Shown: positions 49,168-57,379, counted from the stretch's first letter. The stretch is DNA of 64,000 bases from an uncultured Pseudodesulfovibrio sp. (GCF_963662885.1 NZ_OY760059.1:992001-1056000), one strand, 5' to 3'. The notes: a model not told the origin generated them from the letters alone. Translations and numbers: made by a program.

Positions 49168-49848
49168 ATGAACCCCTCCCGCGTGGCCCCGGCAGCCGTT
49201 CCTCCGCTGTCGGGGCCGTCATCCTGTTGTCCGAGTCCAGGCCATATGGTGACCACAGCCCTGCATCAGTTCGCCGAATCTCTGGGAAACGCCATTGACG
49301 CCAAGGACCCGCATACCTCCATGCATTCGGATGAAGTGGCCGAGGTGGCACGTGTGCTCGCCCTGGCCATGAACCTGACCCCGAGCCAGGCCGCCATCAT
49401 CCATGTGGCCGGGCACCTCCACGATATAGGCAAGATCGGCGTGCCCGATTCGGTGCTCAAGAAACAGGGCCCTCTGACCACGGTCGAGTGGCGGGCCGTG
49501 CACCGTCACCCCGAAGCCGGGGCCGCCATCCTTGAACCGGTCTCCGCCCTGAAGCAGATCGGTGTGGTCGACATGGTTCTGCATCACCATGAGCGGTGGG
49601 ACGGGAAGGGCTACCCCCATGCCCTCAAGGGGGCGGCCATTCCGCTGGGCGCACGCATCATCAGCGTGGCCGACTCCCTGTCCGCCATGCGCCAGAACCG
49701 CCCCTACCGGGACGCCCTGGACATGGACCGCGCCTGCCGGGAGATAGAACGCTGCGCAGGAACCCAGTTTGACCCGGCCGTGGTGGCCGCATTCCATCGG
49801 GCGTCCGGCAAAATCCAGAGACTCGTCGGCAACGCGGCGAGGTGGTAG
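49168..49848 (+). CDS. HD-GYP domain phosphodiesterase-like protein
   Basis: The 226-residue product consists of a single HD-GYP domain after a 30-residue N-terminal region. The motifs are MHSDEVAEVARVLA, the HD pair in GHLHDIGKIGVPD, VHRHPEAGAAIL, and HHHERWDGKGYPHALKG containing the GYP signature. It closes with ARIISVADSLSAMRQNRPYR. HD-GYP domains hydrolyse cyclic-di-GMP (or cGAMP). All metal ligands and GYP are present, so activity is expected. There is no receiver domain, so control is probably transcriptional (Fur) or via the TPR protein. Confidence 0.9.
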   Translation: MNPSRVAPAAVPPLSGPSSCCPSPGHMVTTALHQFAESLGNAIDAKDPHTSMHSDEVAEVARVLALAMNLTPSQAAIIHVAGHLHDIGKIGVPDSVLKKQGPLTTVEWRAVHRHPEAGAAILEPVSALKQIGVVDMVLHHHERWDGKGYPHALKGAAIPLGARIISVADSLSAMRQNRPYRDALDMDRACREIERCAGTQFDPAVVAAFHRASGKIQRLVGNAARW

Positions 49849-49889
49849 CAGGTCTCTTGCGTTTCTCGCTCTCCGGCGAGGAGGTTGGG

Positions 49890-50684
49890 CTATACGATGT
49901 CGTCCACGACACCGCCGTCGACGCGCAGCGCCGCTCCGCTGGTGGCCGAAGCCTGTTCCGAGCAGGTGTAGACGACCATGTTGGCCACTTCCTCCACCTG
50001 TGCGGCCCGGTCTATGACCGAGCTCGGACGGTGGGCTCGCACGAATTCCTGCCCGATCTGTTCCAGGCTCTTGCCTGTGCGGGCCATTTCGTCGGCCACC
50101 ATGGACTCGAACCCGTCGGACAGGGTCGGACCGGGCAGCACCGCGTTCACAGTGACACCGGTTCCGGCCACCCGCTTGGCGATGCCTCGGGAAAGGGCCA
50201 GCAACGCCGTCTTGGACACGCCGTAGTGGATCATATCCGAGGGGATGTTGCGGGCGGATTCCGAGGAGATGAACACGATCCGTCCCCATCCCTTGTTCTG
50301 CATGGCCGGGAGATAGGCGCGCGACAGGCGAACGCCGGACATGACGTTCGTCTGCCAGTAGGCGTCCCATACCTCGTCACCGGTTTCGAAGAAATCGCCC
50401 GGTCCGTATATTCCGGCGTTGTTCACCAGAATATCCACCTCGGGTACGGTCTTGAGCAGCTTGTCGCAGCCCGCGTTGTCGGAAAGGTCGGCTGCGACGG
50501 TCAGCAGCGTCGCATCGGGCAGTTCGGCCGACAACTTGTCCTTGGCCGCCTGCACGCTTTGTTCGCTGCGTCCGTTGAGGATAACGGTTGCGCCGCTTTC
50601 GGCCAGTCCCCTGGCTATGGCGTATCCTATCCCGCCTGAAGATGCGGTAACCAGGGCCTTTTTCCCTTCGAGTGTAATAATCAT
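49890..50684 (-). CDS. Short-chain dehydrogenase/reductase
   Basis: The 264-residue product starts at the ATG at 50684 with AAGGAG upstream; the extension to 50786 has no ribosome site. It is a classical SDR: cofactor motif TASSGGIGYAIARGLAES, VNNAGIYGPGDF, catalytic Ser in FISSESARN, catalytic Tyr/Lys in HYGVSKTALLAL, and VLPGPTLSDGF. The preference for NADP is suggested by the Arg in LNGRSEQS. The substrate is unknown, and neighbours give no hint. Confidence 0.88.
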   Translation of the reverse strand: MIITLEGKKALVTASSGGIGYAIARGLAESGATVILNGRSEQSVQAAKDKLSAELPDATLLTVAADLSDNAGCDKLLKTVPEVDILVNNAGIYGPGDFFETGDEVWDAYWQTNVMSGVRLSRAYLPAMQNKGWGRIVFISSESARNIPSDMIHYGVSKTALLALSRGIAKRVAGTGVTVNAVLPGPTLSDGFESMVADEMARTGKSLEQIGQEFVRAHRPSSVIDRAAQVEEVANMVVYTCSEQASATSGAALRVDGGVVDDIV

Positions 50685-50875
50685 GATATGTCGCTCCTTA
50701 TCCCCTGAGCCTGACACGAGTTCGTTGACGACTCTACCGGGGAGGACTGTTTTATATTCCCATTGGGGGAAAGCAGGGCCGGACAACCTGGCGCTGTATC
50801 AAGGAAAGATAATTACTTGCGACAAAATGGGAAGGGTAAAAGGGACATTTTGCCGTTCCCGGCCGTTTCGCTGCA

Positions 50876-50912
50876 TAGAAAAAGGCCGGGCATGCGACGC
50901 ATGCCCGGCCTT
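50876..50912 (-). terminator. Terminator after the mrp gene
   Basis: AAGGCCGGGCATGC (50882-50895) and GCATGCCCGGCCTT (50899-50912) with a 3-nt loop; on the minus strand followed by TTTTTC. It lies 21 bp after the Mrp stop. The 150 bp from there to the SDR gene shows nothing else clear. Confidence 0.9.
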
Positions 50913-50933
50913 GAGTATCGAGATTCTTCCCGG

Positions 50934-51809
50934 TTACGCCTTGGGCGGGTCGGGGAGGGCGAGGATGGGAGCGATGACTTGCTCCATGGCCTTGCCGGTG
51001 GCGGTATCGCGGTGGACTTTCATGAAGGGATAGCCTTCGTCGCCGGAGTCGGCCACGGCGGGATCCAGGGGGATGCGGCCGAGGAACTGGACACCGGACT
51101 CCTTGGCCAGGTCTTCACCGCCGCCGGACTTGAAGATCTGGTGGACCTTGCCGCAGTCGGGGCAGGCGAAACCGGACATGTTCTCGACAATGCCGAGCAC
51201 GCGGTTGCCGACTTCGCCGACAAAGGACACGGAGCGGCGCACGTCGTCGATGGCCACGCCCTGGGGAGTGGTGACGATGACGGCCATGGCGGTGGGGCCC
51301 AGCGTCTGCAGAGTGGACAGGGGCTCGTCGCCGGTGCCCGGAGGGCAGTCGACGATGAGGTAGTCGAGGTCGCCCCACATGACGTCTTCAACAAATTGCT
51401 TGATCAGGCCGATCTTGACCGGTCCACGCCAGATGACGGCCTGGCGGTCGTCCTGGAGCAGGAAGCCCAGGGACATGACGGAGAGGTTCTTGCTCCACGG
51501 CACGGGTTCCATGACCTGGTCGCCGATGTGCGGCTGCTGTCCCTTGAGGGAAAGCAGGCGGGGCACGCTCGGGCCGTGCACGTCCACGTCGAGCAGGCCG
51601 ACTTTCTTGCCGGCCAGGGACAGGGCCACGGCGATGTTGGCGGCCACGGTGGATTTGCCCACGCCGCCCTTGCCGGACATGACCACGATCTTGTGTTTGA
51701 TGCGGCTCAGAGTCTTTTGCAGTTTCTGGTCTTCGGGCTTGTCGCAACCCGTTGCGCTGGTGCAGGTTCCGTCAGGCGAGGCGGAAGCACATCCTTGACA
51801 ATCGCTCAT
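50934..51809 (-). CDS. Mrp/NBP35-family P-loop ATPase
   Basis: Mrp/NBP35 proteins carry iron-sulfur clusters to target proteins. The 291-residue protein has an N-terminal Cys cluster (DCQGCASASPDGTC, TGCDK). The deviant Walker A is VVMSGKGGVGKSTVAANIAV, and LLDVDVHGPSVPRLL, VDCPPGTGDEPL and ENMSGFACPDCGKVHQIF follow, the last containing the bridging CxxC. It lies downstream of the NifX-like gene, 111 bp away on the same strand. In D. vulgaris related Mrp and MTH1175/ORP-type proteins form the orange-protein complex under a sigma-54 activator; this locus resembles part of that system. Confidence 0.9.
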   Translation of the reverse strand: MSDCQGCASASPDGTCTSATGCDKPEDQKLQKTLSRIKHKIVVMSGKGGVGKSTVAANIAVALSLAGKKVGLLDVDVHGPSVPRLLSLKGQQPHIGDQVMEPVPWSKNLSVMSLGFLLQDDRQAVIWRGPVKIGLIKQFVEDVMWGDLDYLIVDCPPGTGDEPLSTLQTLGPTAMAVIVTTPQGVAIDDVRRSVSFVGEVGNRVLGIVENMSGFACPDCGKVHQIFKSGGGEDLAKESGVQFLGRIPLDPAVADSGDEGYPFMKVHRDTATGKAMEQVIAPILALPDPPKA

Positions 51810-51920
51810 ATGATTCTCCCGAAAAACGGCGACCCGTAGCCGCCTTAGAGGTACAAGTAGAGCCCGGCCGGCGAACGGCCGCGACCGGGTTACAGAGAGA
51901 TAACCACAGTGGGGGAAATG

Positions 51921-52271
51921 TCAAACCGCGATCCCGGGCATGGTCAATTCGGCCAGTCTGCCGCCCAGAAAACCTTCCAGCACCTGTGTTTCGGTACCGG
52001 TAAGCCAGGGGATGACCGTGACGCCCGCCCGTTCCAGGGCGTTGCGGGTGCGATTGCAGATGGCCCCGCACAAAAAAATGGTTACCCCGCAGGCCAATAT
52101 GGCGGATGTCCTGTCCATAGGGTCCTTTGAGGGAAGGGATAGGAGGCCTGCGGGGTAAGATTTTTGATCGCGTATTTCAAATAGCTTGTATCCGTCCGCG
52201 TTCTCGCACACGGAGGCCAGTCGGTCCTGGTAGCACGCCAGGCAAATCAGCTTGGCGGAATCCGATTGCAT
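51921..52271 (-). CDS. NifX/NafY-type (dinitrogenase Fe-Mo cofactor family) protein
   Basis: The 116-residue protein starts at the second of two adjacent ATGs (52271), because GGAG is then 5 bp away. The pattern fits the small NifX/MTH1175-like cofactor-binding fold: CENADGYKLFEIRD, ACGVTIFLCGAICNRTRNAL and ERAGVTVIPWLTGT. Five Cys, notably LACYQD, LACGV and CGAICN, could hold a metal cluster. Orange protein (ORP) of Desulfovibrio belongs to this family. Upstream lie a sigma-54 promoter and the gene for a sigma-54 activator. Confidence 0.8.
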   Translation of the reverse strand: MQSDSAKLICLACYQDRLASVCENADGYKLFEIRDQKSYPAGLLSLPSKDPMDRTSAILACGVTIFLCGAICNRTRNALERAGVTVIPWLTGTETQVLEGFLGGRLAELTMPGIAV

Positions 52272-52323
52272 CATCTCTCTCCAAAATAATTCCGGTAGGA
52301 CCCGAACCGGTTACGCTCAATAG

Positions 52324-52339
52324 AGCATAGGCTGTGCCA
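52324..52339 (-). promoter_or_regulatory. Sigma-54 (-24/-12) promoter for the NifX-like/mrp unit
   Basis: On the minus strand TGGCACAGCCTATGCT matches TGGCACGnnnnTTGCW at all but two positions and keeps the essential GG and GC with correct spacing. Transcription would start near 52312, about 40 bp before the NifX-like ATG. The adjacent upstream gene encodes a sigma-54 activator. Confidence 0.75.
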
Positions 52340-52344
52340 AATAA

Positions 52345-52368
52345 AACATACTGATAAAACAGTATGTT
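52345..52368. promoter_or_regulatory. Perfect inverted repeat, probable activator site
   Basis: AACATACTG (52345-52353), ATAAAA, CAGTATGTT (52360-52368): a perfect 9-bp dyad of 24 bp. It lies only 5 bp upstream of the sigma-54 -24 element, closer than usual enhancer sites. A binding site for the neighbouring Fis-type activator is the simplest reading. Confidence 0.6.
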
Positions 52369-52430
52369 GATTTAATGCGCGGAACGGGTGAGGACGATTT
52401 TTTCGCCTTAAAACGGTGAGAGCGGACGAA

Positions 52431-53762
52431 TTATTCGTCCGGCTCAGGGTCGACCAGCAGGCGGCGCAGCGTGTCTTTGGTGATGCCCAGCTCGCGGCAG
52501 GCGGTCATGCGTTTGCCGTTGTTGCGGCGGACGGCCTGACGCGCGGCGCGGCGCTTGATGGCGTCCATGGTCCCGGACAGTCCGTTGGGCGCGGCCGTGC
52601 GTTTTGCAACGGGGTGCAGGTATTCCGGCAGGTGTTCCACCTGGATGAACCCGTCCGGGCAGAGGATGAAGGCGTATTCGAGGATGTTCTCCAGTTCGCG
52701 CACGTTGCCCGGAAAATCGTGGCGCATGAGCACGTGCAGGGCATCCTCGCTGACACCGCGTATGGCCTTGCCGCGTGAGCTGTTGAACTCGGTCAGGAAG
52801 TGGTCGATGAGCAGGGGCAGGTCCTCCTGACGCTCGGTCAGCGGCGGCAGGGTCAGGGTGACCACGTTGAGCCGGTAGAAGAGGTCCTGACGGAAGGTCC
52901 CGTCGGCCACGGCGTCCTTGAGGTTGCGGTTGGTGGCGGCCACAACGCGCACGTCGGCATGGACCGGGGCGACGCCGCCCAGAGGTTCGAAGGTCTTTTC
53001 CTGAAGAAAGCGCAGCAGCTTGACCTGAAGGTTCTGGGGCATGTCCCCGATCTCGTCCAGGAAGACCGTGCCGCCGTCTGCCAACTCGAACCGGCCCGGT
53101 TTGTCCGATCTGGCGTCGGTGAACGCGCCCGCCTTGTAGCCGAACAGTTCGGATTCAAGCAACGTGTCGGGCAGGGCCCCGCAGTTCACGGCCACGAAAG
53201 GGCCGTCCTTGCGCGGGCTCAGGGAATGGATGGCGCGGGCGAAGAGTTCCTTGCCCGTGCCGCTCTTGCCCAACAGCAGGGTGGTCGCCTCGGACCGGCT
53301 GATCTGGGGCAGGATGCGGAATATCTTTTCCAGAGCCTTGGAGCGGCCCACGATATTTTCAAAGCGGTAGATGTCCTTGGCCTGCTGCCGGGAAACGTGG
53401 ATGTCGGTCAGGTCCCGGAAGGTTTCCACGCCGCCGACCACCTTGCCGTCCTTGTCCTTGAGCGGCGAGGCCGAAATGGAGATGGGCAGGGTGGTGCCGT
53501 CCGAGCGGACGATGAAGATGGACTTGTTGACGATGCGCCCGCCCTGGTGAATGCACGACTTGAGCGCGCATTGGCCGTCGCACAGGGACGAGCGGAACAC
53601 GTCCCAGCACTTGCGCCCCAGGGCGTCCTCTTCGGATATGCCGGTGATGCGCCGGGCGGCCTCGTTGAAATAGGTGACGTTCCAGTCCGCGTCCACGGTG
53701 AACAGCCCGTCGGCGATGGAGGCGAACACGGCCTCAAGGGGGAGGTTTTTGGGGAACGGCAT
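52431..53762 (-). CDS. Sigma-54-dependent transcriptional activator (PAS-AAA-Fis)
   Basis: The 443-residue product starts at the ATG at 53762; the frame upstream overlaps the preceding spacer without a ribosome site. The PAS domain (about 8-125) has a Cys-rich segment CWDVFRSSLCDGQCALKSC, possibly a metal or redox site. The AAA domain has Walker A LLGKSGTGKELFARAIH, Walker B FLDEIGDM and the sigma-54 contact loop GAFTDA instead of GAFTGA. The Fis-type helix-turn-helix is NNGKRMTACRELGITKDTL. It is next to a sigma-54 promoter and a dyad, so it probably controls the NifX-like and mrp genes. Confidence 0.92.
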   Translation of the reverse strand: MPFPKNLPLEAVFASIADGLFTVDADWNVTYFNEAARRITGISEEDALGRKCWDVFRSSLCDGQCALKSCIHQGGRIVNKSIFIVRSDGTTLPISISASPLKDKDGKVVGGVETFRDLTDIHVSRQQAKDIYRFENIVGRSKALEKIFRILPQISRSEATTLLLGKSGTGKELFARAIHSLSPRKDGPFVAVNCGALPDTLLESELFGYKAGAFTDARSDKPGRFELADGGTVFLDEIGDMPQNLQVKLLRFLQEKTFEPLGGVAPVHADVRVVAATNRNLKDAVADGTFRQDLFYRLNVVTLTLPPLTERQEDLPLLIDHFLTEFNSSRGKAIRGVSEDALHVLMRHDFPGNVRELENILEYAFILCPDGFIQVEHLPEYLHPVAKRTAAPNGLSGTMDAIKRRAARQAVRRNNGKRMTACRELGITKDTLRRLLVDPEPDE

Positions 53763-53850
53763 GGCCTTACCGTACAACCGCCGGGAAAGGATGCCAACAA
53801 AAACCGGGCGAAAAATTCGCCTGGTCTTCATGGGGGCGGTCCGTGCCGGT

Positions 53851-54858
53851 TCAATCGGTTTGCGCTTGCAGGAACTCCACGATGTATTGGTAGAGTTTGT
53901 CGTGGATGGCCCGCCGGTCCGCGCCAAAATCCATACACACGAACTCCGCATCCTCCTCGGCCAGGATTTTCAACGCGCCCGGCTTGCACAGCTGCATGAA
54001 ACTGAAGTGCGAGGCGTTGGGCATCTCCCGGTAAAAGATGTTTTTCGGGAACTCGGGCAGCCGGGGGTAGAAATGGGTCGAGGGCGGAATGTTCTGGTCC
54101 TTGCCGCCGCCAACGATCAGGACCGGGATGGCGATCCTCTTGAGGGACTCGGGCGTGCACGCTTCCACGAATCCCGGAGCGATGGCCACCACCTTGCTGA
54201 ACCGGTCGTCCGTCAGCTCCTGCGCTGCCAGGGTGAAATCCCGTTCGGCCAGCCCCGTCAGGGCGGGCTTGAAGTAGCGGCAGGATCGGTCCTGGTTGTC
54301 GGCGCAGAATTCGACGTAGCGGTGCAGGTCAATCTTCGCCCCTGCCAGGGCCAGAGCACTGTAGCCGCCCAGCGAATAGCCCACGGCAAAGACCCTGGTT
54401 GGGTCGACGGCCTCACCGAACCGGGAGCGCACCATCTCAGCCGCAAGGAAACTCGCGTCACGGGGTTGGTCCCAGGCCCGGATAACCGAGGCCGGATCGC
54501 CGTCGCCCGAGGTGTAGCCCGGATGGTCGGCCGCGCAGACCACGCCGCCGTCTTCGGCCAGTCGGGCCGCCAGCCAGGAAAGGTTGCGCCAATTGCCCGT
54601 GGTGCCGTGGAGCAGGATGTACAGAGGGTACCTGCCGGGTTTGATTGCTCCGTCCATGACCGCGTCGACGCCCTCGAAGACCGCGTTCTCCGCGAAGCGT
54701 CCTTCTGGCTTGCCGTCGCTGGGATACCAGATATGGGCCTTCAGCGTCCGCCCGCGCCCTGCGTCCTTGAACACGGTCTCGGCCATGCCCACCCCGGCCA
54801 GAGCTGGAGCGGACCAGATTAGGCAGAGGATGAACGTGCAGAGTGAAAGTTTCTTCAT
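53851..54858 (-). CDS. Secreted alpha/beta hydrolase (dienelactone hydrolase/PAF-acetylhydrolase-like)
   Basis: The 335-residue protein has a signal peptide (residues 1-21, ending PALA/G). The alpha/beta-hydrolase fold shows the oxyanion region ILLHGTTGNWRNLSWLA, HPGYTSGDG, and the nucleophile elbow GYSLGGYSALALAG (Ser in GxSxG). The acid is near VGGGKDQNIP and the His in NASHFSFMQLC. It is probably a periplasmic esterase/lipase. The gene ends 88 bp upstream of the activator start and is transcribed in the same direction as the activator. Confidence 0.88.
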   Translation of the reverse strand: MKKLSLCTFILCLIWSAPALAGVGMAETVFKDAGRGRTLKAHIWYPSDGKPEGRFAENAVFEGVDAVMDGAIKPGRYPLYILLHGTTGNWRNLSWLAARLAEDGGVVCAADHPGYTSGDGDPASVIRAWDQPRDASFLAAEMVRSRFGEAVDPTRVFAVGYSLGGYSALALAGAKIDLHRYVEFCADNQDRSCRYFKPALTGLAERDFTLAAQELTDDRFSKVVAIAPGFVEACTPESLKRIAIPVLIVGGGKDQNIPPSTHFYPRLPEFPKNIFYREMPNASHFSFMQLCKPGALKILAEEDAEFVCMDFGADRRAIHDKLYQYIVEFLQAQTD

Positions 54859-54916
54859 GAAGGGCTCCTTGGCGATTCCCGGAAGAATAGCCCGAGGCGT
54901 GACGGCCGGGCAACAG

Positions 54917-54950
54917 CAAAGAAAAAGGGCCGCCCGGTCGGGTGGCCCTT
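54917..54950 (-). terminator. Terminator after hypB
   Basis: AAGGGCCGCCCG (54925-54936) and CGGGTGGCCCTT (54939-54950) with one G-T pair; on the minus strand followed by TTTTTC. It lies 24 bp after the hypB stop. Confidence 0.85.
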
Positions 54951-54973
54951 GGAAATCGTCTTTGCCGGTCTGT

Positions 54974-55633
54974 CTACAGCTTCTCGGCGCGCTTTTTGCG
55001 AAGCCAGTTGTACCACTGCTCCAGGTTCTCGCTGGTGCGTGCGGAGATGGGCATGACCTCGATGTCCTTGTTCAGCTTCTTGGCGTGCGCCTCGGCCTTT
55101 TCCAGGTCGAAGTCCACGTAGGGCAGCAGGTCCACCTTGTTCAGGAGCATGACCGCGGAGATGTGGAACATGAACGGGTACTTCTCGGGCTTGTCGTCGC
55201 CCTCGGCCACGGACAGCAGGGTTACCTTGTAGTCCTCGCCCACGTTGAACTCGGCCGGGCAGACCAGGTTGCCCACGTTTTCCACGAACAGGATGTCCAG
55301 CCCTTCGGTGTCGATGGCCTTGAGCGCATCCATGACCATGCCGGAGTCCAGGTGGCAGCCGCCCTCGGTGTTGATCTGCACGGCCTGGGCGCCGGTGGCG
55401 GCCACGCGCTGGGCGTCGTTGTCGGTCTGCAGGTCGCCCTCGATGACGGCCATCTTGAACTCGTCGCGCAGGTCGGTCAGGGTCCGTTCGAGCAGGGTGG
55501 TCTTACCCGCGCCCGGCGAACTCATCAGGTTCAGGCACAGGATCTTCTTGACCCGAAAATTGTTTTTCAGCTCGTCGGCCAGGCGGTCGTTGGCCTCGAG
55601 CACGTTGCGGACTATGGTCACTTCCTTGGACAT
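54974..55633 (-). CDS. hypB: Hydrogenase nickel incorporation GTPase HypB
   Basis: HypB hydrolyses GTP to load nickel into [NiFe]-hydrogenase. The 219-residue protein starts at the ATG at 55633. It has the P-loop LMSSPGAGKTTLLERTL, the metal-linked IEGDLQTDNDAQRV and GGCHLDSGMVMDAL (the GTPase-domain metal site with Cys and His), VENVGNLVCPAEF and the base motif NKVDLLPY. The His-rich or CxxCGC N-terminal nickel store of some HypB is absent. It is 13 bp downstream of hypA. No hydrogenase structural genes are in the window. Confidence 0.96.
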   Translation of the reverse strand: MSKEVTIVRNVLEANDRLADELKNNFRVKKILCLNLMSSPGAGKTTLLERTLTDLRDEFKMAVIEGDLQTDNDAQRVAATGAQAVQINTEGGCHLDSGMVMDALKAIDTEGLDILFVENVGNLVCPAEFNVGEDYKVTLLSVAEGDDKPEKYPFMFHISAVMLLNKVDLLPYVDFDLEKAEAHAKKLNKDIEVMPISARTSENLEQWYNWLRKKRAEKL

Positions 55634-55646
55634 GATCACTCCTTCT

Positions 55647-56003
55647 TTATTGCTGGTCGTCCACTTCGATGGAGTCGATGAGCATCTCCTTGCCCTCCAG
55701 CACCTTGTGGCCCAGCAGGGCATCGCACTTGGGGCAGGGCATGCAGCGGGTGTGCTCCGGGCTGAATACCTCTCCGCATTCGCCGCAGGCCACCTTCACC
55801 GGCACCTCGATGATTTCGAGTTCGGCCCCGTCGAATTCGCCGCCGGGAATGAGCGCTTCCCAGGCGAACTGCAGGGACTCGGTGACCACACCGGCCAGGC
55901 GGCCGTTTTTGAGGGTCACTTTCTTGAGCTTCTGGCCGTCATACTTGACCATCTCTTCGCGCAGGATGCCGAGGATGGATTCGACAATCGACATTTCATG
56001 CAT
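55647..56003 (-). CDS. hypA: Hydrogenase nickel chaperone HypA
   Basis: HypA delivers nickel with HypB. The 118-residue protein starts at MHEMSIVES (ATG at 56003), where His2 is the invariant nickel ligand; the longer frame to 56015 is rejected because it would shift that residue from the N-terminus. The zinc site is formed by the Cys pairs ACGECGE and CMPCPKCD. The region AWEALIPGGEFDGAELEI is also typical. It heads the hypA-hypB unit. Confidence 0.96.
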   Translation of the reverse strand: MHEMSIVESILGILREEMVKYDGQKLKKVTLKNGRLAGVVTESLQFAWEALIPGGEFDGAELEIIEVPVKVACGECGEVFSPEHTRCMPCPKCDALLGHKVLEGKEMLIDSIEVDDQQ

Positions 56004-56177
56004 GGCTGTGAGCACTACACCGAAAACAGGAAGGGAGCAAGGACGTCGGGCCGCCTTTTGTAGTTTCGGACCGGGTTGGGAGGTCTTTGTCGCCTGGACG
56101 ATTGTCTGTTTCTTCGGCTGGTTGTGTACCCTGTGCAGGGCGGGTGAACAAACCCCGCTGAAATATGCCGGTATTGG

Positions 56178-56207
56178 TTGACTTGTGAGTCAGTTCGGTC
56201 TTATGGC
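56178..56207 (+). promoter_or_regulatory. Promoter of the ribB riboswitch transcript
   Basis: TTGACT (56178-56183), an 18-bp spacer and TATGGC (56202-56207). The expected start near 56214 lies just before the first base of the FMN aptamer. Confidence 0.5.
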
Positions 56208-56218
56208 TATAGCCAACT

Positions 56219-56360
56219 TGTTCTCAGGGCGGGGTGGAAGTCCCCACCGGCGGTGATCCGACTTTGTCGGTGAGCCCGCGAGCGCCCCTCCGGGTGGAGG
56301 GGGTCCAGCAGACCCGGTGTGAATCCGGGGCCGACGGTAACAGTCCGGAATGAAGAGAAT
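56219..56360 (+). promoter_or_regulatory. FMN riboswitch (RFN element)
   Basis: All conserved blocks of the RFN aptamer are present in order: TTCTCAGGGCGGGGTGGAAG, CCCCACCGGCGGTGAT, GTGAGCCCGCGAGCG, the variable P5 stem, GGTCCAGCAGACCCGGTG, GAATCCGGGGCCGACGGT, and ACAGTCCGGAATGAAGAGAA closing stem P1. It lies 130 bp before ribB and should turn ribB down when FMN is plentiful. I see no classical terminator in the expression platform, so control at translation or a weak hairpin is more likely. Confidence 0.96.
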
Positions 56361-56489
56361 GAGGCAGTCCAGTGGCCGTTGCCGGGCGGGTTCTCCGTCG
56401 GGACATCGGTTGCCGCGGTGGGCGTTCGCGTCCGCTTGCCTGTCTATGCGCCCTGATTCATTCATACTCTTTATTGAAGGAGATTCATG

Positions 56490-57236
56490 ATGGATCAGCC
56501 AATCCTCAAACAGTTCGGCGGCCCCATCTCCCGGGTCGAAAAAGCGCTCAAGTCCCTACGCAAGGGCAATGGCGTGCTGGTCACGGACAATGCGGACCGG
56601 GAAAATGAGGGCGACCTCATCTTCTCTGCCGAGACCCTGACCAACGAACAGATGGCCATGCTCATCCGCGAATGCAGCGGCATCGTCTGCCTGTGCATGA
56701 CCGAAGACAAGATCAACTCGCTCGGCCTGCCCATGATGGTCGAAAACAACACCAGCGCCTACAACACGGCCTTCACCATCTCCATCGAGGCGGCCGAGGG
56801 CGTGACCACCGGCGTGTCCGCCGCGGACCGTGTGACCACGGTCAAGGCGGCCGTTGCTTCGGATGCCACCCCCGCATGCCTGGCCAGCCCGGGCCATGTG
56901 TTCCCGCTGTGCGCCAAGTCCGGCGGCGTGCTCGAGCGCGGCGGCCACACCGAGGCCACCGTGGACCTGAACCGTTTGGCTGGGCTCGCCCCGTGCGGCG
57001 TGCTCGCCGAGCTGACCAACCCGGACGGGACCATGGCCAAGCTGCACGAAATCGTCGCCTTCGCCATCAAACACCAGATGGCCATGTGCACGGTTCAGGA
57101 CATCATCGCCTACCGTGAGCACATCGGTGACATCGACGCCACCATGGTCGCCCCTGAAAACGGCTCGGCCGTGGCCAAACCCTCGGCGATCTTCCCTCGT
57201 GGAACCTTCGCTTCCGGGCGCTCGGACAGGCCGTAA
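56490..57236 (+). CDS. ribB: 3,4-Dihydroxy-2-butanone 4-phosphate synthase
   Basis: RibB makes the four-carbon unit of riboflavin from ribulose 5-phosphate. The 248-residue protein has VTDNADRENEGDLIFSAE (metal-binding Glu pair), RECSGIVCLCMTED, EAAEGVTTGVSAADRV, SPGHVFPLCAKSGGVLERGG and GHTEATVDLNRLAGLAPCGV. It is monofunctional, without a GTP cyclohydrolase II domain. Two ATGs are adjacent (56487 and 56490); the second is better spaced from AAGGAG. Regulated by the FMN riboswitch upstream. A 30-residue tail follows the catalytic core. Confidence 0.96.
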   Translation: MDQPILKQFGGPISRVEKALKSLRKGNGVLVTDNADRENEGDLIFSAETLTNEQMAMLIRECSGIVCLCMTEDKINSLGLPMMVENNTSAYNTAFTISIEAAEGVTTGVSAADRVTTVKAAVASDATPACLASPGHVFPLCAKSGGVLERGGHTEATVDLNRLAGLAPCGVLAELTNPDGTMAKLHEIVAFAIKHQMAMCTVQDIIAYREHIGDIDATMVAPENGSAVAKPSAIFPRGTFASGRSDRP

Positions 57237-57277
57237 AGCATAGACCGACACCTTCAACCTTCTCCTCCTGAACAAAC

Positions 57278-57310
57278 AGGCCCCGTCGTTTCGCCCGGCG
57301 GGGCCTTTTC
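57278..57310 (+). terminator. Terminator after ribB
   Basis: AGGCCCCGTCG (57278-57288) pairs with CGGCGGGGCCT (57296-57306) with one G-T pair, then TTTTC. Confidence 0.8.
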
Positions 57311-57379
57311 TTTGCCCCATGGGGCTTCTCCCCCGGTTCACTGTTGAACTCCCCATTTTTTATGCGAAAAAACACATTG

